Assembly (NCBI GenBank): GCA_963735055.1
Contig: CAVTJN010000004.1
Span: 496,001-560,000 of the forward strand
Origin: JBBITI01 sp963735055
GTDB taxonomy: Bacteria; Chloroflexota; Dehalococcoidia; Dehalococcoidales; UBA2162
Length of the DNA stretch: 64,000 nucleotides
Direction: 5' to 3'
In this document: piece after piece, positions 34,008 to 42,502 of the stretch
Numbering within the stretch: position 1 is the stretch's first letter
How the letters are laid out: each line of letters starts with the position of its first letter
Translations under genes and position numbers: made by a program
Notes under the pieces: model-generated
Seen by the model: only the letters and a program-made list of their open reading frames with translations
Told to the model about the DNA's origin: nothing
The model's database searches: none

Positions 34008-34628
34008 ATGGACGTGGACCTGAAGGGCCAACTCAACGGCGACCTCAAGCAGGCCCTGCGCGCTGGGGACAAGGTGAAGCTGGCCGTTATCCGGGCGGTC
34101 CTGGCGGCGGTGAGCAAGGCCGAGTCCGACCGCCAGAAGAAACTCGTCGACGACGCCACCAGCCGTGGAATCGCCGCGGCCGCGAGCAACGCAGCCATCG
34201 TACGTGAGGCCGAGCGCTACGCCCAAGAGGAGCCGGGCAAGAGCCGGGACTTCTACGTGGGGAAGGCGGTCATGGCGGCGCTCGATACGGCTGAGATCAA
34301 CCGGCAGTCTCTGCTGGACAACTCCAACATCCTCGGGGTGATCGCCAAAGAGGCAAAACAGCGCGAGGAAAGTATCGCGGCGTACAAGGCCGGCAACCGT
34401 CCTGACCTGGTAGTCCAGGAAGAAGCCGAACTCGCCGTCCTCCGGGGCTATCTGCCACAGCCGGCGGGGCGCGACGATATCGTGGCGGTGGCCAGGCAGG
34501 TAATTGCCGAGGTGGGCGCCCAGGGGGCCCGGGACAAAGGCAAAGTGATGCCCAGGGTGGTCGCTCAGCTAAGGGGACGGGCCGAAGGGCGGGAGATCAA
34601 TGAGGTCGTGACGGAGCTACTCAAATAG
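34008..34628 (+). CDS. GatB/YqeY domain protein with an internal insertion
   Basis: About 206 residues from ATG 34008. YqeY-type proteins share the tail domain of the GatB tRNA-amidotransferase subunit, thought to help binding of charged tRNA. The N-terminal helices (QLNGDLKQALRAGDKVKLAV) and the C-terminal half (KEAKQREESIAAYKAGNRPD, then YLPQPAG and the KGKVMPRVVAQLRGRAEG end) are typical. Between them lies about 55 extra residues (from SRGIAAAASNAAIVREAERY to DTAEINRQSLLDN) absent from ordinary YqeY, which is near 148 residues. Upstream are a strong promoter and an eight-codon leader. purL follows about 100 bases downstream. Confidence 0.82.
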   Translation: MDVDLKGQLNGDLKQALRAGDKVKLAVIRAVLAAVSKAESDRQKKLVDDATSRGIAAAASNAAIVREAERYAQEEPGKSRDFYVGKAVMAALDTAEINRQSLLDNSNILGVIAKEAKQREESIAAYKAGNRPDLVVQEEAELAVLRGYLPQPAGRDDIVAVARQVIAEVGAQGARDKGKVMPRVVAQLRGRAEGREINEVVTELLK

Positions 34629-34682
34629 CCGGGGCCCACCGACGAGTTGGATTACCCGCTCGTAGTCAGAACCAGGTCATTG

Positions 34683-34726
34683 AGAGGGGCGGAATGCCCC
34701 TCTTGGCATTCGTAGGACCCGAGGTC
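34683..34726 (+). promoter_or_regulatory. Structured purL leader with mutually exclusive hairpins
   Basis: Hairpin A pairs AGAGGGGC (34683-34690) with GCCCCTCT (34696-34703). Hairpin B pairs GAATGCC (34692-34698) with GGCATTC (34705-34711) and uses bases of A, so only one can form. A third stem, GACC/GGTC (34716-34726), covers the purL ribosome site GAGGT (34721-34725). No T-run follows, so translation rather than termination would be controlled, if the leader is regulatory at all. Confidence 0.4.
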
Positions 34727-34731
34727 AAGCT

Positions 34732-37593
34732 ATGCATCGCATTGAAGTGAAACTGAAAGTGGGGCTTGCCGACGCCCGCGGCCAGGGGCTGGTCAGGGAC
34801 ATCCAGGACCTCGGTATTACTTCGGTGTCGGCTGCGACCGTCGTCGACGTCTACTTCTTGAACGCAGAACTAGCCCCATCCGAACTCGAACTGGTGTGCG
34901 GAGGCTTGCTGGCTGACCCGGTGACCCAGGAATACAGTCATTCGTCGGGTGATCCCGTGAGATCCGGCCCCGGCGGCGTGGTCCAGACAATTGAAGTAGC
35001 TTACAATCCGGGCGTGACGGACCCGGTCGAAGAGACGGGCATGAAGGCGATTCGGGACCTGGGGGTGGCCGGAGTCACCGCGGTCAAGACCGCCAAACTG
35101 TACCTGCTGGAGGGCAGGCCGACGGCAGACGAACTATCCGTCATCAGCCAGAGGCTGCTGGTTAACCCAATAATCCAGCACGTGGTGGCACCGGGTCATT
35201 TCGCTTTTCCGGAAAACCCCCGCTACCGCTTCGAACTGGGCCACGTCGCCCTGTCCGGAGTTACGCCGGCACGCAGGTCGGCAACGCGCAGACAGTACGG
35301 GTTTACCGAAGAAGAATTCGACGCCGTGGCCGCATACTTCAGTTCGCAGGACCGGGAGCCAACCGATGTTGAGATCGAAACGATCTCCCAGACATGGTCG
35401 GAACACTGCGGGCACAAGACCTTCAAGGCGAAGATAGCCTACGAAGGCAAGGTAATAGACAACCTGCTTAAGAGCACGATCGCCAAGGCGACCAACGAAC
35501 TCAACAAACCCTGGTGTCTTTCGGTCTTTGAAGACAACGCCGGCGTCATCGACTTTGACGGAAAATGGGCGTTGTGTTTCAAGGTCGAAACCCACAATCA
35601 TCCCTCGGCGGTCGAACCCTACGGCGGCGCTTCGACCGGTATCGGCGGCGTCATTCGCGATCCGCTGGGAACCGGCCTGGGGGCAAAGCCGATACTGAAT
35701 ACCGACGTGTTTTGTTTTGCGCCGCCGGACACCGCGTACGATAAGCTGCCCAAAGGGGTGATCCACCCCCGGCGCATGTTCAAAGGGGTACGGGCGGGCG
35801 TGGCCGACTACGGGAACCGCATGGGAATACCTACACTCAATGGTGCGGTGCTGTTTGATGACCGGTATGTGGGTAACCCGCTGGTATACTGCGGCACCCT
35901 GGGCTTGATACCCAAAGAAATGAGCCGGCTGGGCAAGCAGCATCCGGGCGACCGGGTAGTGCTGATCGGCGGACGCACGGGCCGTGATGGAATTCACGGG
36001 GTGACGTTCGCCTCGGAAAAGCTCACCGACGAGTCGGGCGCAGTTTCCTTTACGTCGGTCCAGATCGGCAACCCAATCGTGGAAAAGAAACTGATGGACG
36101 TCTTGTTCCAGGCACGGGACCGCGGCTTGTACCGGCGCATCACCGACTGCGGCGGGGGGGGGCTTTCATCGGCGGTTGGCGAGATGGGCGAATCTACCGG
36201 AGTCCGGGTCGATCTTGACCGGGTCCCGCTCAAGTACGCCGGACTGTCGTACACGGAGATCTGGATATCGGAGGCCCAGGAGAGAATGGTCCTGGCGGTG
36301 CCTCCACAGCACGTGGACGAGATACTGAAGCTTTTCGGCGATGAGAACGTTGAAGCCGCGGTGATCGGCGAGTTCACTGGCGACGGACGGCTGGGGCTCT
36401 CCTATCAAGGCAAGCAAGTCGCCGACATATCGATGGCGTTTCTACACCACGGTCACCCCCAGTACAATCTCCAGGCAGAATGGCAGCCGCGGCAGCACCG
36501 GGAACCCGGATTCGCATGTCCGCAGGACCTCGCGGCCGACCTCAAAGCTGTCCTCGGATCGTGGAATGTGTGCAGCAAAGAATGGGTAGTCCGGCAGTAC
36601 GATCACGAGGTCCAGGGTGGCAGTGTCCTGAAACCCATGGTAGGCACAAGAAACGATGGCCCGGGCGATGCGGCCATCGTCCGGCCCCTGTTGGATTCGA
36701 ACATGGGCGTCATCGTTTCGTGTGGAATATGCCCGTCCTACGGGGACATTGACCCCTACTGGATGGCGGCTTCGGCAATCGATGAAGCATTGCGCCAGAT
36801 CATCGCCGTCGGCGGTAACCTGGACAAAGTGGCGATCCTGGACAACTTCTGCTGGGGAAGGGCCGACCGGCCGGAGATGCTCGGGGCGCTGGTGCGAGCA
36901 GCCGAGGCCTGCTACGACATGTCGATCGCATATGGGACGCCCTTCGTGTCGGGGAAGGACAGTCTCAACAACGAATTCGAGGTCGACGGTCGACCGATTG
37001 CCATTCCCCACACGCTGCTCATATCGGCGATGGGGGTCATGCCCAACGTCAAGACGACGGTATCCATGGACTTCAAAGAAAGCGGAAACGCAATCTACGT
37101 CGTCGGTAATTCCTTCGCCGAACTCGGTGGTTCCGAGTACTTCAGACTCAAAGGGTTCACTGGCAACCGGGTGCCCCGGGTCGACGCCGCCAAGGCCAGG
37201 CACACCATGGAGCTCCTGAGCCAAGCCACCGCGGCCGGACTAGTGCGCTCCTGCCATGACTGCAGCGATGGCGGCCTGGGCGTAGCGGTCGCCGAAATGG
37301 CGCTCGCCGGAGGGCTGGGAGCGTCGGTCTCCCTCGGCGACGTGCCGGTTGGGGAGGCCGTTGAGCGCGACGACTTTCTCCTCTTCTCGGAGTCAAACAG
37401 CCGGTTCGTGGTGGAAGTCAGCGGCGACAAACGCAGTTCATTTGAAAAGACGATGAAAGGGGCGGTATGCGCCAGGATCGGAGAGGTCAACGAATCGGGG
37501 CGACTGGAGGTGTCCGGGTTGACGGGACAAAGAATCATCAGCGCTCCGGTGAGCGAATTCAAGGAAGCCTGGCAGAAGCCTCTGAGATGGTAG
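34732..37593 (+). CDS. purL: Phosphoribosylformylglycinamidine synthase, PurS-PurS-PurL fusion
   Basis: A 953-residue ATP-dependent enzyme of purine synthesis that makes FGAM from FGAR using ammonia from PurQ. Residues about 1-75 and 85-160 are two PurS-like repeats (HRIEVKLKVGLADARGQGLV and QTIEVAYNPGVTDPVEETGM). The PurL part follows, with TWSEHCGHKTFKAK (His225) and VETHNHPSAVEPYGGASTGI, ATP-binding blocks, and YGTPFVSGKDSLNNEF further on. Ordinary small PurL is about 740 residues with a separate PurS of about 80, so PurS is duplicated and fused here, and no free purS is nearby. purQ follows after 7 bases. The ribosome site GAGGT is 6 bases upstream of the ATG. Confidence 0.93.
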   Translation: MHRIEVKLKVGLADARGQGLVRDIQDLGITSVSAATVVDVYFLNAELAPSELELVCGGLLADPVTQEYSHSSGDPVRSGPGGVVQTIEVAYNPGVTDPVEETGMKAIRDLGVAGVTAVKTAKLYLLEGRPTADELSVISQRLLVNPIIQHVVAPGHFAFPENPRYRFELGHVALSGVTPARRSATRRQYGFTEEEFDAVAAYFSSQDREPTDVEIETISQTWSEHCGHKTFKAKIAYEGKVIDNLLKSTIAKATNELNKPWCLSVFEDNAGVIDFDGKWALCFKVETHNHPSAVEPYGGASTGIGGVIRDPLGTGLGAKPILNTDVFCFAPPDTAYDKLPKGVIHPRRMFKGVRAGVADYGNRMGIPTLNGAVLFDDRYVGNPLVYCGTLGLIPKEMSRLGKQHPGDRVVLIGGRTGRDGIHGVTFASEKLTDESGAVSFTSVQIGNPIVEKKLMDVLFQARDRGLYRRITDCGGGGLSSAVGEMGESTGVRVDLDRVPLKYAGLSYTEIWISEAQERMVLAVPPQHVDEILKLFGDENVEAAVIGEFTGDGRLGLSYQGKQVADISMAFLHHGHPQYNLQAEWQPRQHREPGFACPQDLAADLKAVLGSWNVCSKEWVVRQYDHEVQGGSVLKPMVGTRNDGPGDAAIVRPLLDSNMGVIVSCGICPSYGDIDPYWMAASAIDEALRQIIAVGGNLDKVAILDNFCWGRADRPEMLGALVRAAEACYDMSIAYGTPFVSGKDSLNNEFEVDGRPIAIPHTLLISAMGVMPNVKTTVSMDFKESGNAIYVVGNSFAELGGSEYFRLKGFTGNRVPRVDAAKARHTMELLSQATAAGLVRSCHDCSDGGLGVAVAEMALAGGLGASVSLGDVPVGEAVERDDFLLFSESNSRFVVEVSGDKRSSFEKTMKGAVCARIGEVNESGRLEVSGLTGQRIISAPVSEFKEAWQKPLRW

Positions 37594-37600
37594 TCTTGAC

Positions 37601-38371
37601 ATGAGCAAAGTACGAACGTTGGTTGTGCGCGCCCCAGGGACCAATTGCGACGGCGAGACCGCATTCGCTTTTCAGAAGGCGGGGGCGGACGTGTCCCTGG
37701 CACACATCAACCGGCTGATCGATGGGGACACAAGGCTGAGTGACTACCAGATAATGGTCATCCCGGGAGGATTCACCTACGGCGACGACCTGGGCGCGGG
37801 GAAGGTGCTGGCCAACGAACTGCGAGCGAAGCTGGGCAGCGACATACTCCGCTTCATCGAGAAGGGTGGGTTGATGCTGGGCATCTGCAACGGTTTTCAG
37901 GTACTGGTGAAGGCAGGTTTTCTGCCGCAACCATTCGATGGCGGCGTGCCGCGGGTGACGCTGACTAACAACGACTCCGGCAAATTCGAGTGCCGCTGGG
38001 TGTACATGCGGGCCAACCGCAAAAGCAACTGCGTCTTCACCAGGGGAATGGACCGGGTCTACCTGCCGGTGGCCCACGGGGAAGGCAAGTTCGTGGCTGA
38101 AACAGACAGTCTGCGTGGGCTTAACGTGGCCCTGGTCTACACTGACGAGGAAGGAAACACGGGCGCCGGATACCCCGACAACCCTAACGGCTCAACCAAC
38201 GATATTGCGGGAATTTCCGACAGTTCGGGGCGTATCTTCGGCCTCATGCCTCATCCAGAACGGCACATACTGGGCACGCAACACCCCCGCTGGACCAGGC
38301 TGGGGGCGCAACCTGAAGGCGACGGTTTCCCGGTCTTCCGGAATGCCGTGGACTGGGTGCAGCGACTGTAG
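37601..38371 (+). CDS. purQ: Phosphoribosylformylglycinamidine synthase, glutaminase subunit
   Basis: A 256-residue class I glutamine amidotransferase that hydrolyses glutamine and passes ammonia to PurL. The nucleophile cysteine is in LMLGICNGFQVLVKAG. The catalytic His/Glu pair is in GLMPHPERH. Conserved VIPGGFTYGDDLGAGKVLAN and VAHGEGKFV are present. Starts 7 bases after the purL stop, so it is co-transcribed with it. Length and motifs are typical of the separate-subunit type. Confidence 0.95.
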   Translation: MSKVRTLVVRAPGTNCDGETAFAFQKAGADVSLAHINRLIDGDTRLSDYQIMVIPGGFTYGDDLGAGKVLANELRAKLGSDILRFIEKGGLMLGICNGFQVLVKAGFLPQPFDGGVPRVTLTNNDSGKFECRWVYMRANRKSNCVFTRGMDRVYLPVAHGEGKFVAETDSLRGLNVALVYTDEEGNTGAGYPDNPNGSTNDIAGISDSSGRIFGLMPHPERHILGTQHPRWTRLGAQPEGDGFPVFRNAVDWVQRL

Positions 38372-38403
38372 GGCCAGGCTGGACAAATCAGCGTATTATG
38401 CGA

Positions 38404-38535
38404 CCTCATGACCCTGAGCCCGTCGAAGAGCGAGCCGATGGTTCGACCCCACGCTGCGCTCTGGGCAGGCAAGCTCACCATGAGCGGCTCGCGTGTAACG
38501 CTCACTGACGCAACTTAGCTCTACCCTAGTACTAG
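38404..38535. repeat. Intergenic repeat-like element after purQ
   Basis: The sequence contains CCTGAGCCCGTCGAAG and, in opposite sense, GGTTCGACC and AAGCTCACCATGAGCGGCTC. This resembles the REP-like 'CCTGAGCCTGTCGAAGG ... GCTCACCATGAGCGG' intergenic repeats of many bacteria. It is followed by CGCAACTTAG and CCCTAGTACTAGG, of which CCCTAGTACT recurs at 44885. No coding potential. The rest of the 250-base gap shows nothing else. Confidence 0.45.
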
Positions 38536-38622
38536 GATATCCTGCGACGGCCGGGCAGCCGTTCCATGGGTCCTGCCTTCAGGATTGGGGGTGACCGGAC
38601 GCGGCGGCAAACCGCCAGCTGG

Positions 38623-38994
38623 TCATTTGGAGTCGGGTGGCCGGGGTGGTGACGGCTGAGTTTCCGCCCACTTTTCGGCCAGATCGCCGGCAATCAAGAT
38701 CTTGTACTTGACTCCCTGATACGCCTTCACCATCAGGACGACCCAAAGGGCAATCCCCACCAGCCAGACGGCGTTGCCGAGCCAGCCGCCCACCACGGGC
38801 ACGAATCGGAGCACCCACCCCACGAGGTTGATGAACCCCAGGACCAAAATAGACTGAACGGCATGAAAGCGCACGAATTTGTTATCCGGTTCGAGAAGCA
38901 AAAAGATAATACCGGTGATCCACCAACCCACATAGCTGAGCATGCCAGCCACGTTCTCCTGCAAGCCCGTGGACGTCCCTCTTGTCTCCGTCAT
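38623..38994 (-). CDS. DUF4870 (Tic20-like) membrane protein
   Basis: About 123 residues from ATG 38994, which has GGGGAGGG just upstream. Four hydrophobic segments in the DUF4870 pattern: ENVAGMLSYVGWWITGIIFL, then LLEPDNKFVRFHAVQSILVL (the family hallmark FVRFHAxQS), GFINLVGWVLRFVPVVGGWL, and a last helix before GVKYKILIAGDLAEKW. The C-terminal tail is proline-rich and soluble. The function of the family is unknown. It is divergent from recA. Confidence 0.85.
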   Translation of the reverse strand: MTETRGTSTGLQENVAGMLSYVGWWITGIIFLLLEPDNKFVRFHAVQSILVLGFINLVGWVLRFVPVVGGWLGNAVWLVGIALWVVLMVKAYQGVKYKILIAGDLAEKWAETQPSPPRPPDSK

Positions 38995-39071
38995 CGGCCC
39001 TCCCCAGACAGATATCAGACACCAGCGTACATTATGACAATCCAACTGTCAATCTTTCCAGGTCAAATTCG

Positions 39072-39100
39072 TTGCGCATGACCACCTGTTATGTTATCAT
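39072..39100 (+). promoter_or_regulatory. Possible recA promoter
   Basis: TTGCGC at 39072-39077, a 17-base spacer and TATCAT at 39095-39100. It would give a very short leader before the ATG at 39115. No recognisable LexA box was found around it. Confidence 0.35.
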
Positions 39101-39114
39101 TATGTTCGGTGAAT

Positions 39115-40125
39115 ATGACCACTGAAAAAGGTAAGGCGCTAGACTTAGCCATCAGCCAGATCGAGAAGCGGTTTGGCAAAGGCGCGATCATGAAGCTGGG
39201 AGAGTCGGCCGCGATGACGCCGACCGCATCGATTCCCAGCGGTTCACTGTCCTTGGACATCGCCCTGGGTATCGGGGGTATCCCCCGGGGGCGGATCACG
39301 GAGGTTTTTGGCCCGGAGTCTTCAGGCAAGACTACCCTCGCTCTGCATACCATCGCTGAGGCGCAGAAGAAAGGCGGCACGGTCGCCTACATTGATGTCG
39401 AGCATGCGCTCGATCCGTCATATGCCGCCCGTATCGGCGTCAAGGTGGATGATATGCTGATTTCCCAGCCGGATACCGGGGAACAGGCGCTGGAGATAGT
39501 CGAGGCACTGGTGAGAAGCGCAGCGATCGATATTGTGATTGTCGACAGCGTTGCGGCGCTGGTACCTCAGGCCGAACTCGAAGGCCAGATCGGGGATACC
39601 CATGTTGCGCTGCAAGCCCGTCTCATGTCTCAGGCGTTGAGAAAACTGGCGGCGGCAATCGGACGATCGGGCACGGCCGTAATTTTCATCAACCAGTTGC
39701 GGGAGAAGGTTGGCATTGTCTTTGGTAACCCAGAGGTAACGCCGGGCGGAAGGGCGCTCAAGTTCTATAGTTCGGTGAGAATCGAGCTGAGACGTAGCGA
39801 GACGATAAAACAGGGCGATGAAGCAATCGGTAACCGTGTCAAGGCCAAGGTAGTGAAAAACAAGGTGGCGCCTCCCTTCAGGACTGCCGAGTTCGATATC
39901 ATGTTCGACCACGGCATCAGCGTAGAGGGGGGTATCATTGACCTCGGTGTTGAGCTGGGGCTGGTGACTAAATCCGGGGCCTTCTTTTCTTATGGGGATG
40001 TTCGCCTGGGACAGGGCAGGGAAAATGCCCGACAATTCTTGCGGGAGCATCCGGAAATTGCGCAGGAAATGGAGCAGCGGATTAGAGCCTCAGCGATCCC
40101 TCAAACTACATCGGCGAGCGACTAG
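39115..40125 (+). CDS. recA: Recombinase A
   Basis: A 336-residue DNA-dependent ATPase for homologous recombination and SOS signalling. The Walker A is GPESSGKT at 66-73. Also present are the Walker B segment IDIVIVDSVAALVPQAEL, the QARLMSQALRKLAAAIGRSG block and the DNA-binding INQLREKVGIVFGNPEVTPG loop. The C-terminus is short. The best start is ATG 39115 (MTTEKGKALDLAI) although its ribosome site is only GGTGA. recX follows, separated by an intrinsic terminator-like hairpin. Confidence 0.97.
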   Translation: MTTEKGKALDLAISQIEKRFGKGAIMKLGESAAMTPTASIPSGSLSLDIALGIGGIPRGRITEVFGPESSGKTTLALHTIAEAQKKGGTVAYIDVEHALDPSYAARIGVKVDDMLISQPDTGEQALEIVEALVRSAAIDIVIVDSVAALVPQAELEGQIGDTHVALQARLMSQALRKLAAAIGRSGTAVIFINQLREKVGIVFGNPEVTPGGRALKFYSSVRIELRRSETIKQGDEAIGNRVKAKVVKNKVAPPFRTAEFDIMFDHGISVEGGIIDLGVELGLVTKSGAFFSYGDVRLGQGRENARQFLREHPEIAQEMEQRIRASAIPQTTSASD

Positions 40126-40168
40126 TCCTTCTCTTAAAGATGGCCCCGCTATTTGGGGAGAGCACGCG

Positions 40169-40197
40169 AAAAGCTGAGGCTTGAAGTCTCAGCTTTT
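40169..40197 (+). terminator. Intrinsic terminator/attenuator between recA and recX
   Basis: A ten-base stem, AAAAGCTGAG (40169-40178) with CTCAGCTTTT (40188-40197), has a nine-base loop and ends in a short T-run (TTTTGTTCGTT). It would end most recA transcripts and let a fraction read into recX, a ratio control known for recA-recX in other bacteria. Confidence 0.75.
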
Positions 40198-40219
40198 GTT
40201 CGTTATTAAGGAAGATCGA

Positions 40220-40909
40220 ATGGCCAAGATAACCGCCCTGAGGGAAAACAAGGGGCGGCAGCGCGTTAGAGTGTTTCTCGACGGGAGATACGCATTTAGC
40301 CTCTCGGCCGCGGTGGCAACCAGGGAAGGACTGAAGACTGACCAGGTTGTGACGCCCGAACAGGTCGACTCGCTGTCAAAGTCAGACCGCCACCAACGCT
40401 GCCTGACGGCAGCCACCGGCCTCCTCAGCCACCGCCCACGGAGCAGTTCCGAGCTGAAAATCATGCTGCAACGGCGGGGCTTTGACAGTGCCACTCAGGA
40501 CCCGGTGCTGGCCGTGCTCCAACAAAACGGTCTGCTGGATGACACCGCATTTGCCCAGTTTTGGACAGAGAACCGCGAATCATTCAGCCCCCGCAGCCGG
40601 CGACTCACGCGGATCGAGCTTCAACGGAAAGGCGTGGCCAGCGAAGTCATCGATCAAGCCATCACGGCCATCGATGATGAGGCGAGTGCTTTCCGGGCGG
40701 CGCAGTCCCACCTCAGAAGTGTACGCTGGTCCGATCGCGACCAGTTCCGAAGCCGCCTCGGAGGCTATCTACAACGACGCGGGTTTGAATACGGGGTAGT
40801 CGAGTCTACCCTCAATAGACTCTGGGATGACATCCAAGCCGAAACGAGTTCTCGTACCGAGGGTACTGAAGATGGACTCTTAACAGCCGACCTGAAGGAG
40901 GGGAGGTAG
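40220..40909 (+). CDS. recX: RecX regulatory protein
   Basis: About 229 residues from ATG 40220 (AAGGA, 7 bases upstream). RecX caps RecA filaments and limits recombinase activity. It has an N-terminal extension (ITALRENKGRQRVRVFLDGR) followed by three-helix RecX repeats: LLSHRPRSSSELKIMLQRRG, LDDTAFAQFWTENRESFSPR with SRRLTRIELQRKGV, and GGYLQRRGFEYGVVESTLNR. Directly downstream of recA past a terminator-like hairpin. rny follows 4 bases later. Confidence 0.9.
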   Translation: MAKITALRENKGRQRVRVFLDGRYAFSLSAAVATREGLKTDQVVTPEQVDSLSKSDRHQRCLTAATGLLSHRPRSSSELKIMLQRRGFDSATQDPVLAVLQQNGLLDDTAFAQFWTENRESFSPRSRRLTRIELQRKGVASEVIDQAITAIDDEASAFRAAQSHLRSVRWSDRDQFRSRLGGYLQRRGFEYGVVESTLNRLWDDIQAETSSRTEGTEDGLLTADLKEGR

Positions 40910-40913
40910 AACA

Positions 40914-42470
40914 TTGGAGACAGCCCTGAAAGGTGACCTGATTTACTACGTAGCACTGGCCGCAATCTTCTTTATCGGCCTTATCGCCGGTGGGGCAGTG
41001 GTCTTCTTCGTACGGCGCATGGTAATCAACCGCCAGTTGCGCGTGGCGCAACGCAAAGCATCGCGGACGGTTGCCGAAGCCCAGGACGAAGCCAAAGAGA
41101 TCATCCGTGAGGCCAAGGTAGAAATCGACAAGACGCGGGCCGCGGCTGAAAACGATGCACGCCAGCGGAGGGCGGAGGCGCAACGACAGGAGAACCGCCT
41201 CTCATCCAAGTCCGAGAATCTCGACCGGAAACTCGAGGCAGTGGACCAGCGCGAACGGAATCTGAACACCAAGGAAAAAGGCATCGAGACAGTTCGCGCC
41301 GAACTGGCGGAGATCAAGGACAAGCAATTGAGACAACTTGAGATAGTCTCAAGCATGTCCATCGACGACGCAAGGCAAGTATTGATGGAGAAAGTCGAGG
41401 GAGAACTCCGCGACGAGAGTTCGAGGCGGCTGCGAGAGTGGGAGAAGCGGCTTCGGGAAGAAGCGGACAAGCGAGCCCAGGAGATCCTGGTGCAGGCAAT
41501 CCAGCGTTCGGCCTCGGAGATAACCTCAGAGTCGACGGTGGTCACCGTACCCCTGCCGAGCGATGAGATGAAGGGCAGGCTCATCGGACGCGAGGGCCGT
41601 AATATTCGAGCCCTGGAACAGGCGACCGGAGTAGATCTCATCGTGGACGATACGCCCGAAGCGGTGACGTTATCCAGCTTCGACGGCGTGCGCCGCGAAA
41701 TCGCCCGCCTGGCCTTGAACAAGCTCATTCTTAATGGCCGCATCCACCCCACCCGCATCGAGGAGGTAGTGGCCAAGACCAAGGAAGAGGTCGAAGCCTC
41801 ACTGTTCACTGCCGGGGAACAGGCGGCCTACCAGGTGGGGGTACAGGGTCTGCGCCCCGAGATCGTAAGACTGCTTGGCCGTCTCAAGTTTCGGACGAGC
41901 TATGGTCAAAACGCCCTGGCCCACAGTGTCGAAGTCGCCTCTCTGGCAGGGATGATGGCCTCAGAACTAGGCGCCAACGTCGCCCTCGCCAAGCGGGCCG
42001 GTTTGCTGCATGATATCGGCAAGGCGGTCGACCGGGAGGTTGAAGGCACGCACGCGGCAATCGGTGCCGATCTGGTAAAGCAGTGGGACAAGTCCCCGGA
42101 AGTGATCCAGGGCATTGCCGAGCACCATTTTGAGACCGGGACCACCAGTTTTTGGGGCTTTGTGGTTTCGGCGGCCGATGCCATCTCGAGCGCGCGCCCC
42201 GGCGCCCGCCGCGAGTCGTTGGAGAGTTACCTGAAACGCCTCAGGGCGCTTGAGGACATAGCCGACGGATTCAAGGGCGTGGAAAAGTCATACGCCATCC
42301 AGGCCGGCCGCGAAATACGGATACTGGTGAAGCCGGAAGAAGTTGACGACCTGGCGGCAATGCGATTGGCCAGAGACATCGTCAAGAAGATCGAAGAGGG
42401 CCTCGAGTATCCGGGGCAGATAAAAGTAACCGTACTCCGGGAAACCAGGGCGGTTGACTACGCGAAGTAG
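40914..42470 (+). CDS. rny: Ribonuclease Y
   Basis: A 518-residue membrane-anchored endoribonuclease that starts mRNA decay. One N-terminal helix (about residues 8-30), a long charged coiled coil (about 30-190), a KH RNA-binding domain (LIGREGRNIRALEQATGVDL, about 222-241), and an HD metal-dependent domain with HDIGKAVDREVEGTHAAIGA (about 365). The TTG start has GGGAGG 8 bases upstream, four bases after recX, suggesting co-transcription. ymdB follows, the usual order. Confidence 0.95.
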   Translation: METALKGDLIYYVALAAIFFIGLIAGGAVVFFVRRMVINRQLRVAQRKASRTVAEAQDEAKEIIREAKVEIDKTRAAAENDARQRRAEAQRQENRLSSKSENLDRKLEAVDQRERNLNTKEKGIETVRAELAEIKDKQLRQLEIVSSMSIDDARQVLMEKVEGELRDESSRRLREWEKRLREEADKRAQEILVQAIQRSASEITSESTVVTVPLPSDEMKGRLIGREGRNIRALEQATGVDLIVDDTPEAVTLSSFDGVRREIARLALNKLILNGRIHPTRIEEVVAKTKEEVEASLFTAGEQAAYQVGVQGLRPEIVRLLGRLKFRTSYGQNALAHSVEVASLAGMMASELGANVALAKRAGLLHDIGKAVDREVEGTHAAIGADLVKQWDKSPEVIQGIAEHHFETGTTSFWGFVVSAADAISSARPGARRESLESYLKRLRALEDIADGFKGVEKSYAIQAGREIRILVKPEEVDDLAAMRLARDIVKKIEEGLEYPGQIKVTVLRETRAVDYAK

Positions 42471-42502
42471 CGCAGCGGATTGAGAACGGACAGAGGTATG
42501 TT

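Noticed and set aside
39085..39115. Possible LexA/SOS box before recA
   Set aside because: The ATGTTATCATTATGTTCGG stretch is only loosely symmetric and matches neither the GAAC-N4-GTTC nor the CTGT-N8-ACAG consensus.
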